This document shows, piece after piece, positions 10,700-22,612 of a DNA stretch of 44,049 bases (positions are counted from its first letter, which is position 1; the number at the start of each line of letters is the position of its first letter). The position numbers and the translations under genes are program-made. Below the pieces are notes generated by a model. That model was not told the DNA's origin, searched no databases, and saw nothing but the letters and a program-made list of their open reading frames with translations. Origin of the DNA: Welwitschia mirabilis (taxonomy: Eukaryota; Gnetophyta; Gnetopsida; Welwitschiales); assembly GCA_051453625.1 (NCBI GenBank), contig JBOZIK010000001.1:85228496-85272544 (forward strand). The letters are read 5' to 3'.

Positions 10700-11686
10700 A
10701 GAAAAGAAAAGATTATTTTATTTATCTAGATTTTTTAATTATAATCTTGAAAAAAAGAAATGTTATTGTATGCTTACTTTATTATTATGATTGTTTCTAT
10801 AAAATGAACTAAATGATGATTAGAATTATTATAACTAGGTAAATAATTCATTAAATATTCACATATTTAAAATTATTTGCATACATTTATTTGATGTATT
10901 CATCGAACAATACTAAATCAAGATAATTCTAATAATGTTCATCCCCACAGTTGTATTTCGCCATCAAGGTGAGTTGCATTACATTTCTTTTTTATAATAC
11001 CCTTCTAGATGTGGATTTAATTATTAATCTCATGTCCTACCCATGTATGAACTTACTCCACCTTAATATATTAAAACCTTAACATTGATGGATCACGTTG
11101 CATATCTAGAAAAGCTTAAAGGAAGTGAGGGTCATTTGTAAGCATGCATCCACCTCACATACCGCCTATTACCTATATTGGGGGTATATCAAGGTGAAGT
11201 AAAATACTATGAAATTGAGCCCAATCATGTTTGTATAGTTTATAACATTAAGTAAACTGATCCATGCCTAGAGGATGACCAGATATTGAGTTAGAATGCA
11301 TTAATTGGAGTTGTAATCTCCTATCATATTGATTAGGTATTATCCTTAAAATTTATCCATCTATATTAAGAACAAGTTTACATCTCCTCAACTATTTACA
11401 AGATATCTTTAATGTGATGAAAAACTAGAAAGAAATGGATGGTATAAACTTATGACATTGCTACTATTTATAGATCAAAATAACCTAGAAATTAAATGTA
11501 GGTAAAAAGTATAATATTAAGATGATTTATCTTTCTTAGAATATAGAAATTCTAATTAAGGAGTAAGAATAATTGGTCTTAGGTTTTGCTATATCTATCA
11601 ATTAAAAATATTAAAGATGAAAGGAAGTTTGGGGTAAAAAAAGGAAAATAGTATTTAATTAGAATAAGATAAAAGGGGGTGTTATA

Positions 11687-12308
11687 CTTAATCAAATTTT
11701 AACTTTATCCTTAAAGTTGAAATGATAGAAATGTAAATTCAGAGTTTGATAAAAAAATTAATGTAAACATTAGAAGGTATATAACAGAAAAAATATGCTT
11801 TATTACATATCATGTAATTACAACTAGGAAAGGAAAAAAGTAATGCAAAACTAAACTAAAATAAATAAGAAAACGAAATAGCCACCTAATCAACACCTAT
11901 GGAAAACTACTCTCTAGATTACAGAAAATCTCATATTATTTTCATCAAATATCCTTTTTCTTCTTAGTAATCTTCTTAAGTTTTTCTCACAACTTGCTAA
12001 TCCAAGTATTTTAACTCTTAGGAATCTATTTTTAAAAAGTTTCACTAGAATAAATAGAAAGTAAATGTGGAGAAGGAGGAAGAGAAATAGAAGAAGAAGA
12101 ATATGAATGAGAAAGTTCTCTAATAGGAACTTTACCTTTTAACATGTTGTTGACAATACATGTGAAGTACCATATGAAGGAAGAGAGTGAAGAGGTGATG
12201 GATCATGCAAAATATCTTCTTCTTATTCTTCTTTTTAGTATTCTTATTATTAACCTTGGATTTAATCTATATTTCTTTACTTTTAAACTTAGATGATTTT
12301 ATAAGGAT
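11687..12308. other. No gene recognised; unclassified repeat flank
   Basis: AT-rich non-coding DNA. Its first 50 bases (AATCAAATTTTAACTTTATC and on) resemble 16086-16137, so it probably belongs to the older repeat that fills this part of the window. The purine-rich run at 12065-12110 is the complement of Ser-rich codons following the remnant at 12309-12719. Confidence 0.5.
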
Positions 12309-12719
12309 TTATGATTTCAAAGAAGGCTCTATCCTAACTATTAAGATTTGATAAAGGGCATTAAAAAGAAGGTTATAAATGAGGAATGGAAGTAGAAGGT
12401 TAGTCTTATGTTTCACATTATTTATGATGGCTTTAAACAAAATTTTGATCATCTCAAAGGGTTAGCCATTTGAGATGACTCTAATAAGATTTAAATGACT
12501 ACTATAGGTATCTATACCATGGAATGATGGTAGCATATTTCTCATGATGAATCTAAATAGAGATAAGTGGTTTTTGTGAATAGATTTACATGGAAGATCT
12601 CCTTCACTATTAGGTTAATATTCTACATTAAATTCTTGATAATAAAGAAGGATTTTAGTAATATTAAAGGATATTTTATCAAAATGTTCTACTCTTAAAG
12701 CAATTTTTATATCAAATAA
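12309..12719 (-). pseudogene. Coding remnant resembling a plant transposon-associated protein
   Basis: On the minus strand one frame of 137 codons has only two internal stops, both TAA where Gln (CAA) would fit (EY-stop-PNSEGD and NG-stop-PFEMIK). It reads FIMRNMLPSFHG, then a hydrophobic helix-like stretch, then TNLLLPFLIYNLLF, and it continues in broken frames into a Ser-rich segment. The pattern of a NLLPS-H motif followed by an LLLPFLI motif recalls the 'putative plant transposon protein' family, often carried near LTR elements of the Athila/Tat type. That assignment is from memory of the pattern, not a search. It could equally be chance in an AT-rich sequence, although such a low stop density over 411 bases of about 75 percent AT is unusual. 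No intact neighbour gene helps. Confidence 0.35.
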
Positions 12720-13740
12720 AGAGATGGAAAATAAAGTAAGTTGAATATAAAATGAATTAACCAAGGGTCTTCATCATCAAATGATGTATTTTTGTAGGAC
12801 CTCAAAACTTGATTTAGGTAGTAGAATGCATTGAATTTCTTAAGTAGATAATTCCATCCTATATATTCAATTATTACAAGATAATTTGAAGTGTAAAGAT
12901 TAAGAAATGGATCAAAGATACCTTCCTCAATAAAATATTCTTATATACAACTCATGATTGCTGTAAAACAGATGTAGAAATGGGAAGGAAAAAAGAAAAG
13001 AAAAAAGAAAAAAGATGAAAGACAATATAATGATTAAATATTGAATATGAAAAATAAATGGTAAATAAAGGAAAAGAAAAGAAGAATCAAAGAAATACTT
13101 TAAAACAAACTCATCCTAAAGTGTAGTAAACTAAGAATATTGAATATAAAATGTGACAAAAGACTAAAGGTAAAAGGACATGAACTAATAGTACCACTAA
13201 TGGAGAAAGAAAACTACACTAGTTAATTGATAAAAACTATGATGAGGCTTGACTAAGAAATGAAGGATACCATAGGCAAAGTAAAGATGAATAAAGTAGG
13301 AAAAAAAATTCATTTGTAACTTGTTTTTTATAGGGATGAGATGAAATATGGACCATAGGATCTTTTTAATCTATTAGTGACTTAGATTTATTTGGTTTGG
13401 ATGAAAACATAAATGAAAAGATCATGTCACAACAAAAAGATTTAGTTTTATTGATGTGTTTTCTTATAGAATGGAAATGAGATGCTCGATGGTTAAATTG
13501 ACAATGTGAGTCATTATGAAAATTAGAATGACAATGAAAATGAAATTTCAATCATACAATCCATCAATAAAGGAAAATAAAACCTAAGATAATGGCCTAA
13601 TTTAATAAAATTATTATTATTTTTTAAAGATTTATTTAATGGATCTTGTGTCATATAAGTAAGGTATTAACAAGGTAAACTCATTTTAAAATCCAAGAGC
13701 AGTAAAGAAATTTTAAGTGTTAAAGAAATAAAATCATAAT
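12720..13740. other. No gene supported
   Basis: AT-rich, with A/G-rich runs near 12985-13090. A 61-codon open frame on the minus strand (13366-13551) is His-, Ser- and Lys-rich and low in complexity, and I do not accept it as a gene. Confidence 0.5.
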
Positions 13741-13754
13741 TAGTCTCTAATTTT

Positions 13755-14010
13755 CACCTTAACTCTCTTTTTATTTTTTCCTTATATAATCATGAGTGAC
13801 TTTGTTTTAAGCATTTGATGATATTAAGCATCCACTTTTATGACACTTTTTTCCAATAGAGTTAAACATGTTGTGAATGAATAATTTAGTGTTTTATTAC
13901 TATCAAGTATCTGTAACTCTAAGGTAGATGGATATGTCAAAAATAGATCAAAGTTGAATTATTAATAAGAATTTATAGCCCTAATGTAGTTAAATAAATG
14001 CAATTAAATT
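13755..14010. repeat. Diverged repeat copy 1
   Basis: Aligns by eye with 16747-17000: TATAATCATGAGTGACTTTG versus TATAATCATACATGTTTTTT, then TTTTAAGCATTTGATGATAT versus TTTTAGGTATTTAGATCAAA, and so on to ACTATCAAGTATCTGTAACT versus GCTAACAAGCATTTATAGAC. An internal duplication (CAAGTATCTGTAACTC near 13904 and GAATTTATAGCCCTAATG near 13968) is shared with copy 2. It may be part of an old LTR pair. Confidence 0.5.
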
Positions 14011-14040
14011 GATCAAAAAGCAAATGTGCTTTTAGAGAAA

Positions 14041-14130
14041 ATATTTTCTTTTTTCCTTTTGATTCTTGCTTACTCTCTCTTCCTTCTCTTTTCTTTTTCT
14101 TTTTATTTTTTGTTTCCTTCTTTTTTTAAG
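14041..14130 (+). repeat. Polypyrimidine low-complexity tract
   Basis: About 90 bases of almost pure C and T (TTTTCTTTTTTCC to TTCCTTCTTTTTTT), followed by TATAAAAGAGGG at 14133. The TATAAAA just after a pyrimidine tract could be a decayed LTR promoter, but nothing else supports this. Confidence 0.6.
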
Positions 14131-14149
14131 TATAAAAGAGGGATCACTG

Positions 14150-16085
14150 ATTCATTAGCTTAATAAAGAAGTAATCTCATCTTTAGAAATGCTTATAAAT
14201 AAAGAACACCTCATGAAATTGGAAAATCAACCTTGTATTCATTAATTTTTCCTAATTAAAGACATCAAGTAAATGTAAGCTTTAAAATGAAAGCTTAAAA
14301 GAACATAACATTCTCTTTAAAAAATCAATTCACCTAACCTACATCAAAACTTAAAATGACAAGATATCAATTATTTTATGGATTAATTTTAAAAATCATC
14401 AATCTTGATCAGTACATCCCATAAACTTATAAGTAGATAAAAAGAGTTAATCAAAATTTTTAAGGTGACAACTATTAACTTTAAATAAATGGTAACTCTT
14501 AGGATTTTCTATGAGAAAGATGTTGCTAAGAAATGCTTATGTTATTGTATAAGGACCTTTACTTGAAAACTAGCTTGCTAGCTAACTATTCACTACCAAG
14601 TTATTGTTATCTGTCATAGTAAAAATTGTGAATGTTAAATAAATTAAGTAATAACTCAGTATCATTCTTTCCATAGGGATTTTTTTTTAAACTAATCAAA
14701 ATTCAAGAGTTCAAGAGAATTTAGTAAACTAAGGTTGGTAACACAGGGAGATGAATTTGCTCTAGAGGTATAACTTGACTTGTCCAATAACCTACCTTTA
14801 CTCCAATGATTCTTATAAACCTTGAAATATAAACTTCAAATAATTAAGTTTTGGTGGGTCATGCATGGTGACATAATCTCATTCATCACCTGATTATTGA
14901 GAAATTTAATAGTAACTTTAGCTCTCCATAGCCCTTTATGAACATAAAAAATAAGTACAATTATTCTTAATATCTAAACAATAATAGCGACTAAAACCAA
15001 AAAGTAAACTTAAAAAATTCACTTAGTCTTAAAGATGTTAATGATATAGTCTTATCTAAATATTACTAGTACCATGTTAATGTGCACTAGAAATAAAAGA
15101 ATAAATAGCTATTTTCTATATTTATTTCAGAAAATACATTACATAAAGAGAGAAAGATAAATTTAGAGTGGACTCCTCATATTAACCTCAGATCAAGTCT
15201 GCTCCCAAGGGAGGTGCTTAGAAAGTCATAATGNNNNNNNNNNTTTGATACTCTAGGTTCTCCCAGTACATTTACCTAATCAAAGATATCTATAAATGAG
15301 GGCTAAGGAACCTTTTATAAGTGAGGATAAGGCTAAGGTAATTGAAATCCTTTTTGTTATAGTAAAAGATAAGGTGGATGAACTCTATCTATAGCATTAG
15401 GTATAATATTCATCATTTAGCATTAGATAGATAAGGTTTTGTCCTATAGAATTTGGTGAAGGTTATCTTATAGCATTTGTTGGAGGTTTTTGTGTAGCAT
15501 TTTGTGGAACATTCATCATGATAAGTCCAACATGTAGTCTTTCGAGCTATATTCCTCTATCAATTTATGCTATCATCACATGTCTTTAGTGCCACCTCCA
15601 TGTGCCTCTATCACATGTCTTCTATTGCTATTGCTATGTTTCATCACTTCATGTCTTTATTACTACCATTATTTTATATGGAATTATGTTCATATTTCAC
15701 CATGAGTTTCAAAACATGACTAAAGTACTTCAATTATTATGGAGAAAAGGATAAAATTAAGATATACTTTAGAAATAAGATAAGGCATATTTCATTATTA
15801 AAATAATAAAATTAGTATCTTTATTTATTGTAAATTAGCCTAAAACACTTAATATAAATTTAATTTTTACATATTAAAGCATCCTCAAACTAGATTGTTG
15901 CTAATCCCTTAGGAAATAAACATGATAGAAAATGGATAATGTGAAAATGTTATCTAAGTAAAAACATTTAAGTATGTAAGGATGATCAAAATCATTAAAA
16001 CATTTTGACCAATTCTTGCAAAAGGAGACATTAAAATTGAAAATATCTCTTGAAAACTTTGAATGCCATGCGAATGCCATATCCC
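14150..16085. other. No gene; possible decayed LTR-type sequence, 10-N gap
   Basis: Contains ATTCTTTCCATAGGGATTTT near 14664-14683 and a Leu-anticodon-free, gene-free AT-rich stretch. A CCATAGGGATT-type motif is common in LTRs of some plant Ty3 elements, which is suggestive only. 15234-15243 is a 10-N gap. The segment 15560-15670 has degenerate repeats of ATGTCTTTA / CATGTCTTCTATTGC. No open frame above noise. Confidence 0.4.
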
Positions 16086-16215
16086 CTAATCAAAACTAAA
16101 TTTTATCCTCAAAGTCTTCAAAAGATAGAAAATTTATGCAAACTTTTGAGAACATTTGGGAAAAAAGAAAGGATCTAATTTTATTTCTTTTTATTACTAC
16201 AAGCTTAAAAAATTA

Positions 16216-16226
16216 CTTTGATACCA
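16216..16226 (-). promoter_or_regulatory. Possible decayed primer-binding site
   Basis: CTTTGATACCA on the plus strand is TGGTATCAAAG on the minus strand, the same core as the site at 2746. If real, an old 5' LTR lies to its right and would include the repeat copy at 16747-17000. The adjoining LTR end would be GTGTA rather than CA, so support is weak. Confidence 0.25.
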
Positions 16227-16746
16227 TACACTATAATGAAAAATGAAGACTAAAATGATATGATAAACATACTCTTAGAAATAATGATCAATAACTTGTT
16301 TTACAAATTAGGATTATTATAAGCATGAAGATAATGGAACCTAAGGTGAAAATATAAGGTGAAAGTAAAATGTAATGGTTGAAGATGAATTGTAAGTAAA
16401 GTTCTATGTGAATATTTATTAGCTAGAATAAAAATTTCTAGATTTACAAGTTAAATTTAATGGGGGATGAAATGAATTAAAAAGGAATGGTATGTAAATT
16501 TGTAATACATGATGAAAAATCATCATAACTAGAGAATGTATGACAATGGAAATAAACATTAATCCAAACATATATGAATGCAAAAGATAAAAATGCCTAA
16601 AAAATGATCAATTTATTAAAACTTTTGTGAACTTTATGTTTATTTAGATGGATCATAATGTAAAATAAATAAGATATTCTCTAACTAAACCTATAAACAG
16701 CCAAAAATTAGTTAATTGAGTAAATCAAAAAAGCATATCCATATCC

Positions 16747-17000
16747 CACCTTTTCTTTTTAATTTTTATTTTCTTTATAATCATACATGTTTTTTGTTTT
16801 AGGTATTTAGATCAAATCAAACATTTAGTATTATGGTGTCTTCTTCTAATAGAATTATGTATGTTATTTCATGAAGAAATTAGTATTGCATTGCTAACAA
16901 GCATTTATAGACTTAATGCAGTTGAACATGTCATAGATAAATCATTAGAGCTACATTGCCAACAAGTGTCCATAGCCATGATGTAGATAACTAAACCTAA
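16747..17000. repeat. Diverged repeat copy 2, with an internal duplication
   Basis: Partner of 13755-14010. Inside it, GCTAACAAGCATTTATAGAC (16893) and GCCAACAAGTGTCCATAGCC (16958) are two units about 65 bases apart. The same duplication is visible in copy 1, so it predates the split of the two copies. Confidence 0.5.
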
Positions 17001-17999
17001 TTTTAATAAATCAAAATATAATGTGATTTTGAAGAACAGATAATTTTTTAAATTTATACTTCTCATATTCAATATTTTTTTTGCACATGAAAGGGTTTAT
17101 TAGCTCATTATCATAATCAACAAAAATCTTATTTCCAGAAAAATTGTTTCAAACATAAAACAAAATATGAAAGTAGACTTACCTTTTTCAATCATATTTT
17201 CCAAATTTGAAGAGCTTAAATGAAACTCACATTAATAAGTTATTCCAAAAATAAGCAAAACCTTTTCTTAAAAAGTACAAGTAAACTAAATTATACCTAA
17301 ATCATTGAGACAAGGTGATCACTTACTAATAGCTTATTTTTTAAGGGCCATCAACTAGATCAAGTATTAGGAAACTGTAGATGAATGGAAGGAGAGGGTG
17401 GTTGATGAGTTTTATTAAGTAATGCCAAATTAGAAAGGGTGGATGATGAGGTTTAAGGTATTGATCATCTATTCTATGGCATGTATGGTATTTGGGATTC
17501 CATAAATGAAAAATTTTAAGGCAATGATTGTACAAATGGTAGTACTTAGGTCATTTTAATCAAGAAAAATCATCAAGTAATAATTTTTTTAATGTTTTTT
17601 TAATTTTGTCCAACTTAAATCTAAGCTAAAGGAAAAATATATTCTTATAAATAATCTAATAAAAAATCATACAATAAAACTAAACATTTTAAAAGGCATT
17701 TTTCAAGCTGCTACATGTGTAAAGTTTAAGATGGTAATGAGCGCAAGGGTTGGATGATGAACTATGATTATGTGAAGCATTATGAGTTGGAAGAGAATCC
17801 ATATAAACCTTTATGCGTAATTCTATAAATTAGAAAGAACATTAACAGAAGTAGTAAAATTTATGTTTTTAAAATTTAGAAAAATCCATCCTTTAGTTTT
17901 TTCATCTTTATTTAACAATTCCTACAAGTTAATATTTTGAGATGAAGATAAACATAAGTTGGAAAACACTAGATTAGATAAATTTTCATTAAGAAAATA
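17001..17999. other. No gene supported
   Basis: AT-rich DNA. A 64-codon minus-strand frame (17341-17535) is His-, Pro- and Leu-rich with no recognisable motif. I treat it as chance. Confidence 0.45.
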
Positions 18000-18606
18000 A
18001 TTAGAAAATTGTTATAATGCTAAAGAGGATTTGTCTTTTTAATTGAGGCTTGGGTCTTACTTAGAAGATAAAGTTGAAAGTGACATACTTGGATCAAGAG
18101 GTTATTAATAAAAAGGTTCTTTATAAGATGGATCATGTATGGGTTTTTGCTAATATTCTCCTCTTTATTAATATTGATAGGGAATTCTTCCTTATATGGT
18201 TGTGCAAGCAATAATGTTGTAATTCAAACTTCTCCTCATTGATATCACTCAATGACTCATCCTCTATTGTGTAACTATCTAAGGTATAACCTTTAGCAAA
18301 TAGTTTCTCATTTTCTAAATATTTCTCGTCATCTAATATGTTTATCCTCTATCAGAATATAGATTTTTTTGCAAATAACTGATCATTCTCTAGTGTGTTC
18401 ATAATCCTAAGGTCCTCATGAATTTCCTCATTAGCTTCATCCTCATTTCTAAAGAATATGACTTAAGTATTATTGATTTTACTACTATTAATTCTTTTAA
18501 AGTTTTTAAGGATCTGAGGTTCATGAAATATAAGAAGATTTTTCTCTTCTAATTGGCTAAGTTCAAGTTGATTATCAAGTTCACTATGGCTTGAAGAAGA
18601 GAAAAT
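18000..18606 (-). pseudogene. Acidic coding remnant, possibly gag of an older element
   Basis: On the minus strand, 18606-18133 reads in one frame with three internal stops. It begins with a Ser run and then SELDNQLELSQLEEKN, is rich in Glu, Asp and Asn (for example EDEANEEIHEDL, DDEKYLENEKLF), and has no Cys/His knuckle. It continues to about 18000 in another frame as a Pro/Gln-like segment (PIHDPSYKEPFY, then PLDPSMSLSTLSSK) where every stop falls at a plausible Gln codon. Pro/Gln-rich, coiled-coil-like stretches of this sort occur at the C-terminal side of gag in Athila/Tat-type elements, but I see no conserved gag signature and cannot name the family. It lies just outside the left end of the minus-strand family 1 element and has the same orientation. 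Confidence 0.3.
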
Positions 18607-19261
18607 ATGTTAAGCATTTGGATTGGGGTTTAGGTTATCTATTCGAAATTGCTTAAGAATAATGAATGTCACTTAAGGGTTTGTTCATAAGCATAGCTAA
18701 ATGGCATTTGGAACTCCATGAAGTTTCTTAATGATTTTTTTTGATAGGTTAGATAAGAATGATTATTATTAGTGGGATGGATAAGAGTGAAAGGATAAAG
18801 GAGATTAAAAGGAAAATGAAAGATATAGATTAAAGGGTAAAGAGTTTTAAAAGGTAGTGGAAGGCATGGGATCAAATGCTTTCTATTTAAAAGAAGAATT
18901 TTGAAACTTAAGGTTATAAAGAGGCTGATGTAGATGGGATTTTAGGCTTTGACATTCTCCAAATATTTGCCTAGTATTAGAAGGATCTCAAAGTCTAAAA
19001 TGAAATGGATTATATTAAAGGTAACTTCCTAAAGTTTCCTTAGGTTGAATATAATCTCCTACAATTTTTTAGATTGAATATGATTAGGTGATATATGATC
19101 ATTTTTATAGTTTTCATATATTTAATGAATTTTGAAAGGTATTTCATATAGTCTATAAAATGATCACATTTCCAATTCATGTTAAGTTTTAGAAAATGAG
19201 CTATAAAAGTTACTTAAAGATTAAGTTTTCATAAGTTTTTATAATATTAGATAAGACCCTA
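18607..19261. other. No gene supported; flank of LTR-D
   Basis: Minus-strand open frame 18669-18875 reads as Pro-, Phe- and Leu-rich sequence without a known motif. The adjacent acidic remnant may extend into it. The insertion point of the minus-strand family 1 element is at about 19261. Confidence 0.4.
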
Positions 19262-19795
19262 TGACACCCTATTTTATTACCCTAATTAAGAACTACTGAT
19301 TTTTCTCTTTTTTCCCACTATTTTTTAATATTATTATCTAATAGACACAGTATAAACTAGGATAAATTTTACTTATTCCTTTATTAGAATTTTTATATTC
19401 TAAGAAAACAAATCATATTGATATTATATGTTTACTTATAGTTACTTTCTAGATTATTTTGATTTACAAATAATAAAGATATCATAAGTTTTTGTTCTCC
19501 ATTTCTTCCTAGTATTTAACATATATAAAAATATTCTTTAAATAGTTAAGGGGATGTAAACTTATTATAAAACACATGTAGATAAGTTTAAGAATAATAT
19601 TTAATCAATATAATATGAGGTTGAAACTTCCATTAATGGCATTTCAACTCAATATCTAGCCACCCTTTAAGTTCTAAACTATATAAACATAGCTAATCTC
19701 AACTTTATAGGCTTACACTTCACCTCAATATACCCATAATATAGGAGATATATAGTATGTGAGGTGGCTGCATGCTTACAAATAAAACCCCCTTT

Positions 19796-20661
19796 NNNNN
19801 NNNNNNNNNNNNNNNNNNNNNNNNNNNNNNNNNNNNNNNNNNNNNNNNNNNNNNNNNNNNNNNNNNNNNNNNNNNNNNNNNNNNNNNNNNNNNNNNNNNN
19901 NNNNNNNNNNNNNNNNNNNNNNNNNNNNNNNNNNNNNNNNNNNNNNNNNNNNNNNNNNNNNNNNNNNNNNNNNNNNNNNNNNNNNNNNNNNNNNNNNNNN
20001 NNNNNNNNNNNNNNNNNNNNNNNNNNNNNNNNNNNNNNNNNNNNNNNNNNNNNNNNNNNNNNNNNNNNNNNNNNNNNNNNNNNNNNNNNNNNNNNNNNNN
20101 NNNNNNNNNNNNNNNNNNNNNNNNNNNNNNNNNNNNNNNNNNNNNNNNNNNNNNNNNNNNNNNNNNNNNNNNNNNNNNNNNNNNNNNNNNNNNNNNNNNN
20201 NNNNNNNNNNNNNNNNNNNNNNNNNNNNNNNNNNNNNNNNNNNNNNNNNNNNNNNNNNNNNNNNNNNNNNNNNNNNNNNNNNNNNNNNNNNNNNNNNNNN
20301 NNNNNNNNNNNNNNNNNNNNNNNNNNNNNNNNNNNNNNNNNNNNNNNNNNNNNNNNNNNNNNNNNNNNNNNNNNNNNNNNNNNNNNNNNNNNNNNNNNNN
20401 NNNNNNNNNNNNNNNNNNNNNNNNNNNNNNNNNNNNNNNNNNNNNNNNNNNNNNNNNNNNNNNNNNNNNNNNNNNNNNNNNNNNNNNNNNNNNNNNNNNN
20501 NNNNNNNNNNNNNNNNNNNNNNNNNNNNNNNNNNNNNNNNNNNNNNNNNNNNNNNNNNNNNNNNNNNNNNNNNNNNNNNNNNNNNNNNNNNNNNNNNNNN
20601 NNNNNNNNNNNNNNNNNNNNNNNNNNNNNNNNNNNNNNNNNNNNNNNNNNNNNNNNNNNNN
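19796..20661. other. 866-N gap; sister LTRs predict about 130 bases
   Basis: The flanks correspond to 2181 and 2050 of LTR-A, so only about 130 bases are expected. Either the gap length is overestimated or LTR-D carries a private insertion of about 0.7 kb. Open frames spanning the gap are meaningless. Confidence 0.7.
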
Positions 20662-22245
20662 AAAAAAAGTAATGCAACCTACCTTGAGGATGAAATCCAA
20701 GTATGGGGATAAACATAATTAGAATTATCTTGATTTACTCCTATTTGATGATTACACCATAAAATGCATGCATATAATTCTAATAAATGTGGATATTTAA
20801 TGGATTATTTATCTAATTATAATAATTTTAATCATCATTAGGTTTATTTTGTATAAGAAATCATAAAAGAGAAAACAGGCATACTAAAATATCTATATAT
20901 TCAAGATTATAATACTAAAACTCTAAATAAATAAAATGTTTCTTTTTTTAAATAATGATACAAATATTTCAAATGTATCAAATCATATCTTAATAATGTA
21001 CTTGAAGAAACTAATTCTTATCTAAAGCTATATTAATCCTACAAGCATTATTCTATACTCATATGACAATCTCCATGGATTAGTGCAATTAAGATAAACA
21101 AAAAAAAGTGTAGCTCAGATATGATTATTAACATATAATAATTTATCTAAGACTTACATGGCTATATCATAAGTGAAGAAAATAAATGATATATCTATGA
21201 CTATTTATGTTACTTAAAATACAAAGATAAAAACGTTTATAAGCATACATATTCAAATTAAGATTTAAAAAAAGGTAAAAGAGGCATTTTTCCTAATAAA
21301 ATATTATTTATAAGAAATGTAACTTAAGGACACTGATGAAAACTTACCTTTTGTACTCAAATTACTTACATAATTTTATTTAATCATTTTTTTGTAATTT
21401 AAAACATTAGTTATAGCATGGTTATATCTAAGAAGACATCATAATAAAAAATTAATATTTAATTAATTATGAAGAAAAAATAAATTGCAGTAGTTTCTCA
21501 TAAACTAGACTTATAATAAGATCATTTAGAACTAACTTATGTTATCTTAGAATTCTAAAAATATTATTTTTAAGGTCATGAATTAAGGTTAAAAATTGTT
21601 AAATTTTCTAAAATTATAGTCTTACTATACCACATTAAAATGATTATAACTTCCAAAATAATTTGAATTTTTAAATAATTCAAGATGTTCGGAAATCTTA
21701 TTTAATTCCCTAAAACTTAGGGTAGTTAATTTTTTGCATATCTTAATTGTTAGTTGCAAGAATGTAAATAAAGTGATTACTACTTTTTGTATTGATTTTT
21801 TAATATATTTTAATAAATAAATTTCTTAAAATTTATTACACGTAAGAAAAATTACTAGTTTTACATTTTCAAAATTATCACACAATCCTAGACTTATAGA
21901 AAAAGATTAACTACTTTATACTTGCTAATTAATAAGCTATAATGTTTTTAACCTATGCCTTAATTCTGGAAATTTAACTTTAGCTATAAGAAGTATGATA
22001 AAGTTTTTAAACTAGTTATGAAATAATTTAAATTAGTAAAGTACTGAATACATGAAGCAAACTAATTATATACAAAACATATTAACTAAATTTATTAATT
22101 CAAATTGATGTAGGAAGAAAAATTAAATTAGTTCTAAAAAAACCATTTACTATAAGCCTTAGGATTTCCATGAAACAGTATTAACCTAAAACATATTAAC
22201 TATGAGTACTTAAATTTTTCCCCCCATTTTTATAGTGAGCCTCTT

Positions 22246-22326
22246 GGTTACTTGGCCATAATCATCTACTAGTAACCTCAATCACCAAGCACAAGAAAAC
22301 ACTCATATCTTTCTAGCATGTTGGTG
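22246..22326 (-). repeat. Two-hairpin module of LTR-D (nearly intact)
   Basis: Hairpin 2: GGTTACT (22246-22252) pairs with AGTAACC (22271-22277) around an 18-base loop. Hairpin 1: CACCAA (22283-22288) pairs with TTGGTG (22321-22326). The element reads right to left, so hairpin 1 comes first in its RNA. The module is shared with the family 2 LTRs. Confidence 0.7.
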
Positions 22327-22612
22327 AGAGCCAATTGGAGGAAATAATATTTTATAACGTAATTATATAAAAACCATAAATAATTCTCTAACGTAATATC
22401 ATCACTCTACTACAATCTTTTAAAGATCATGTAGACAATATGAGAAAAGAGCTTACTTAAAACGATTAGTAATCCCTTAATGGTTGAAGATTAATGAAGA
22501 TTCAAGCTCAAAAAGGCTTAGCTCCAAGCTTCTAAGTTCCAAGCTCCATAAAATGAAGAATGAGAAAAAAAAGAAAAGTGCAATTTTATGGAAAACAAAA
22601 AGTATCTCTTCC

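Larger units (their letters stand above)
7809..11686 (+). mobile_element. LTR-C of family 1 (complete, with a false gap)
   Basis: Starts TGTTATATCCCATATTTTG and ends GGGGGTGTTATA (canonical TGTTACA decayed). Removing a false 100-N gap plus a 60-base duplicated overlap gives about 3.72 kb. Removing also a 54-base tandem duplication gives about 3.66 kb, matching the other LTRs. It closes the tandem array on the right. The flank (CTTAATCAAATT) is unrelated sequence. A target-site duplication cannot be tested because the left end of the array is outside the window. Confidence 0.88.

Noticed and set aside
14520-14550. Possible tRNA-Asp type primer-binding site (GTTGCTAAGAAATGCTTATG)
   Set aside because: Only the part outside the tRNA-complementary stretch resembles such elements; the core does not match.
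19679-20722. Four open frames of 300-345 codons on both strands
   Set aside because: They are almost entirely N-run translation; only a handful of real codons flank the gap.
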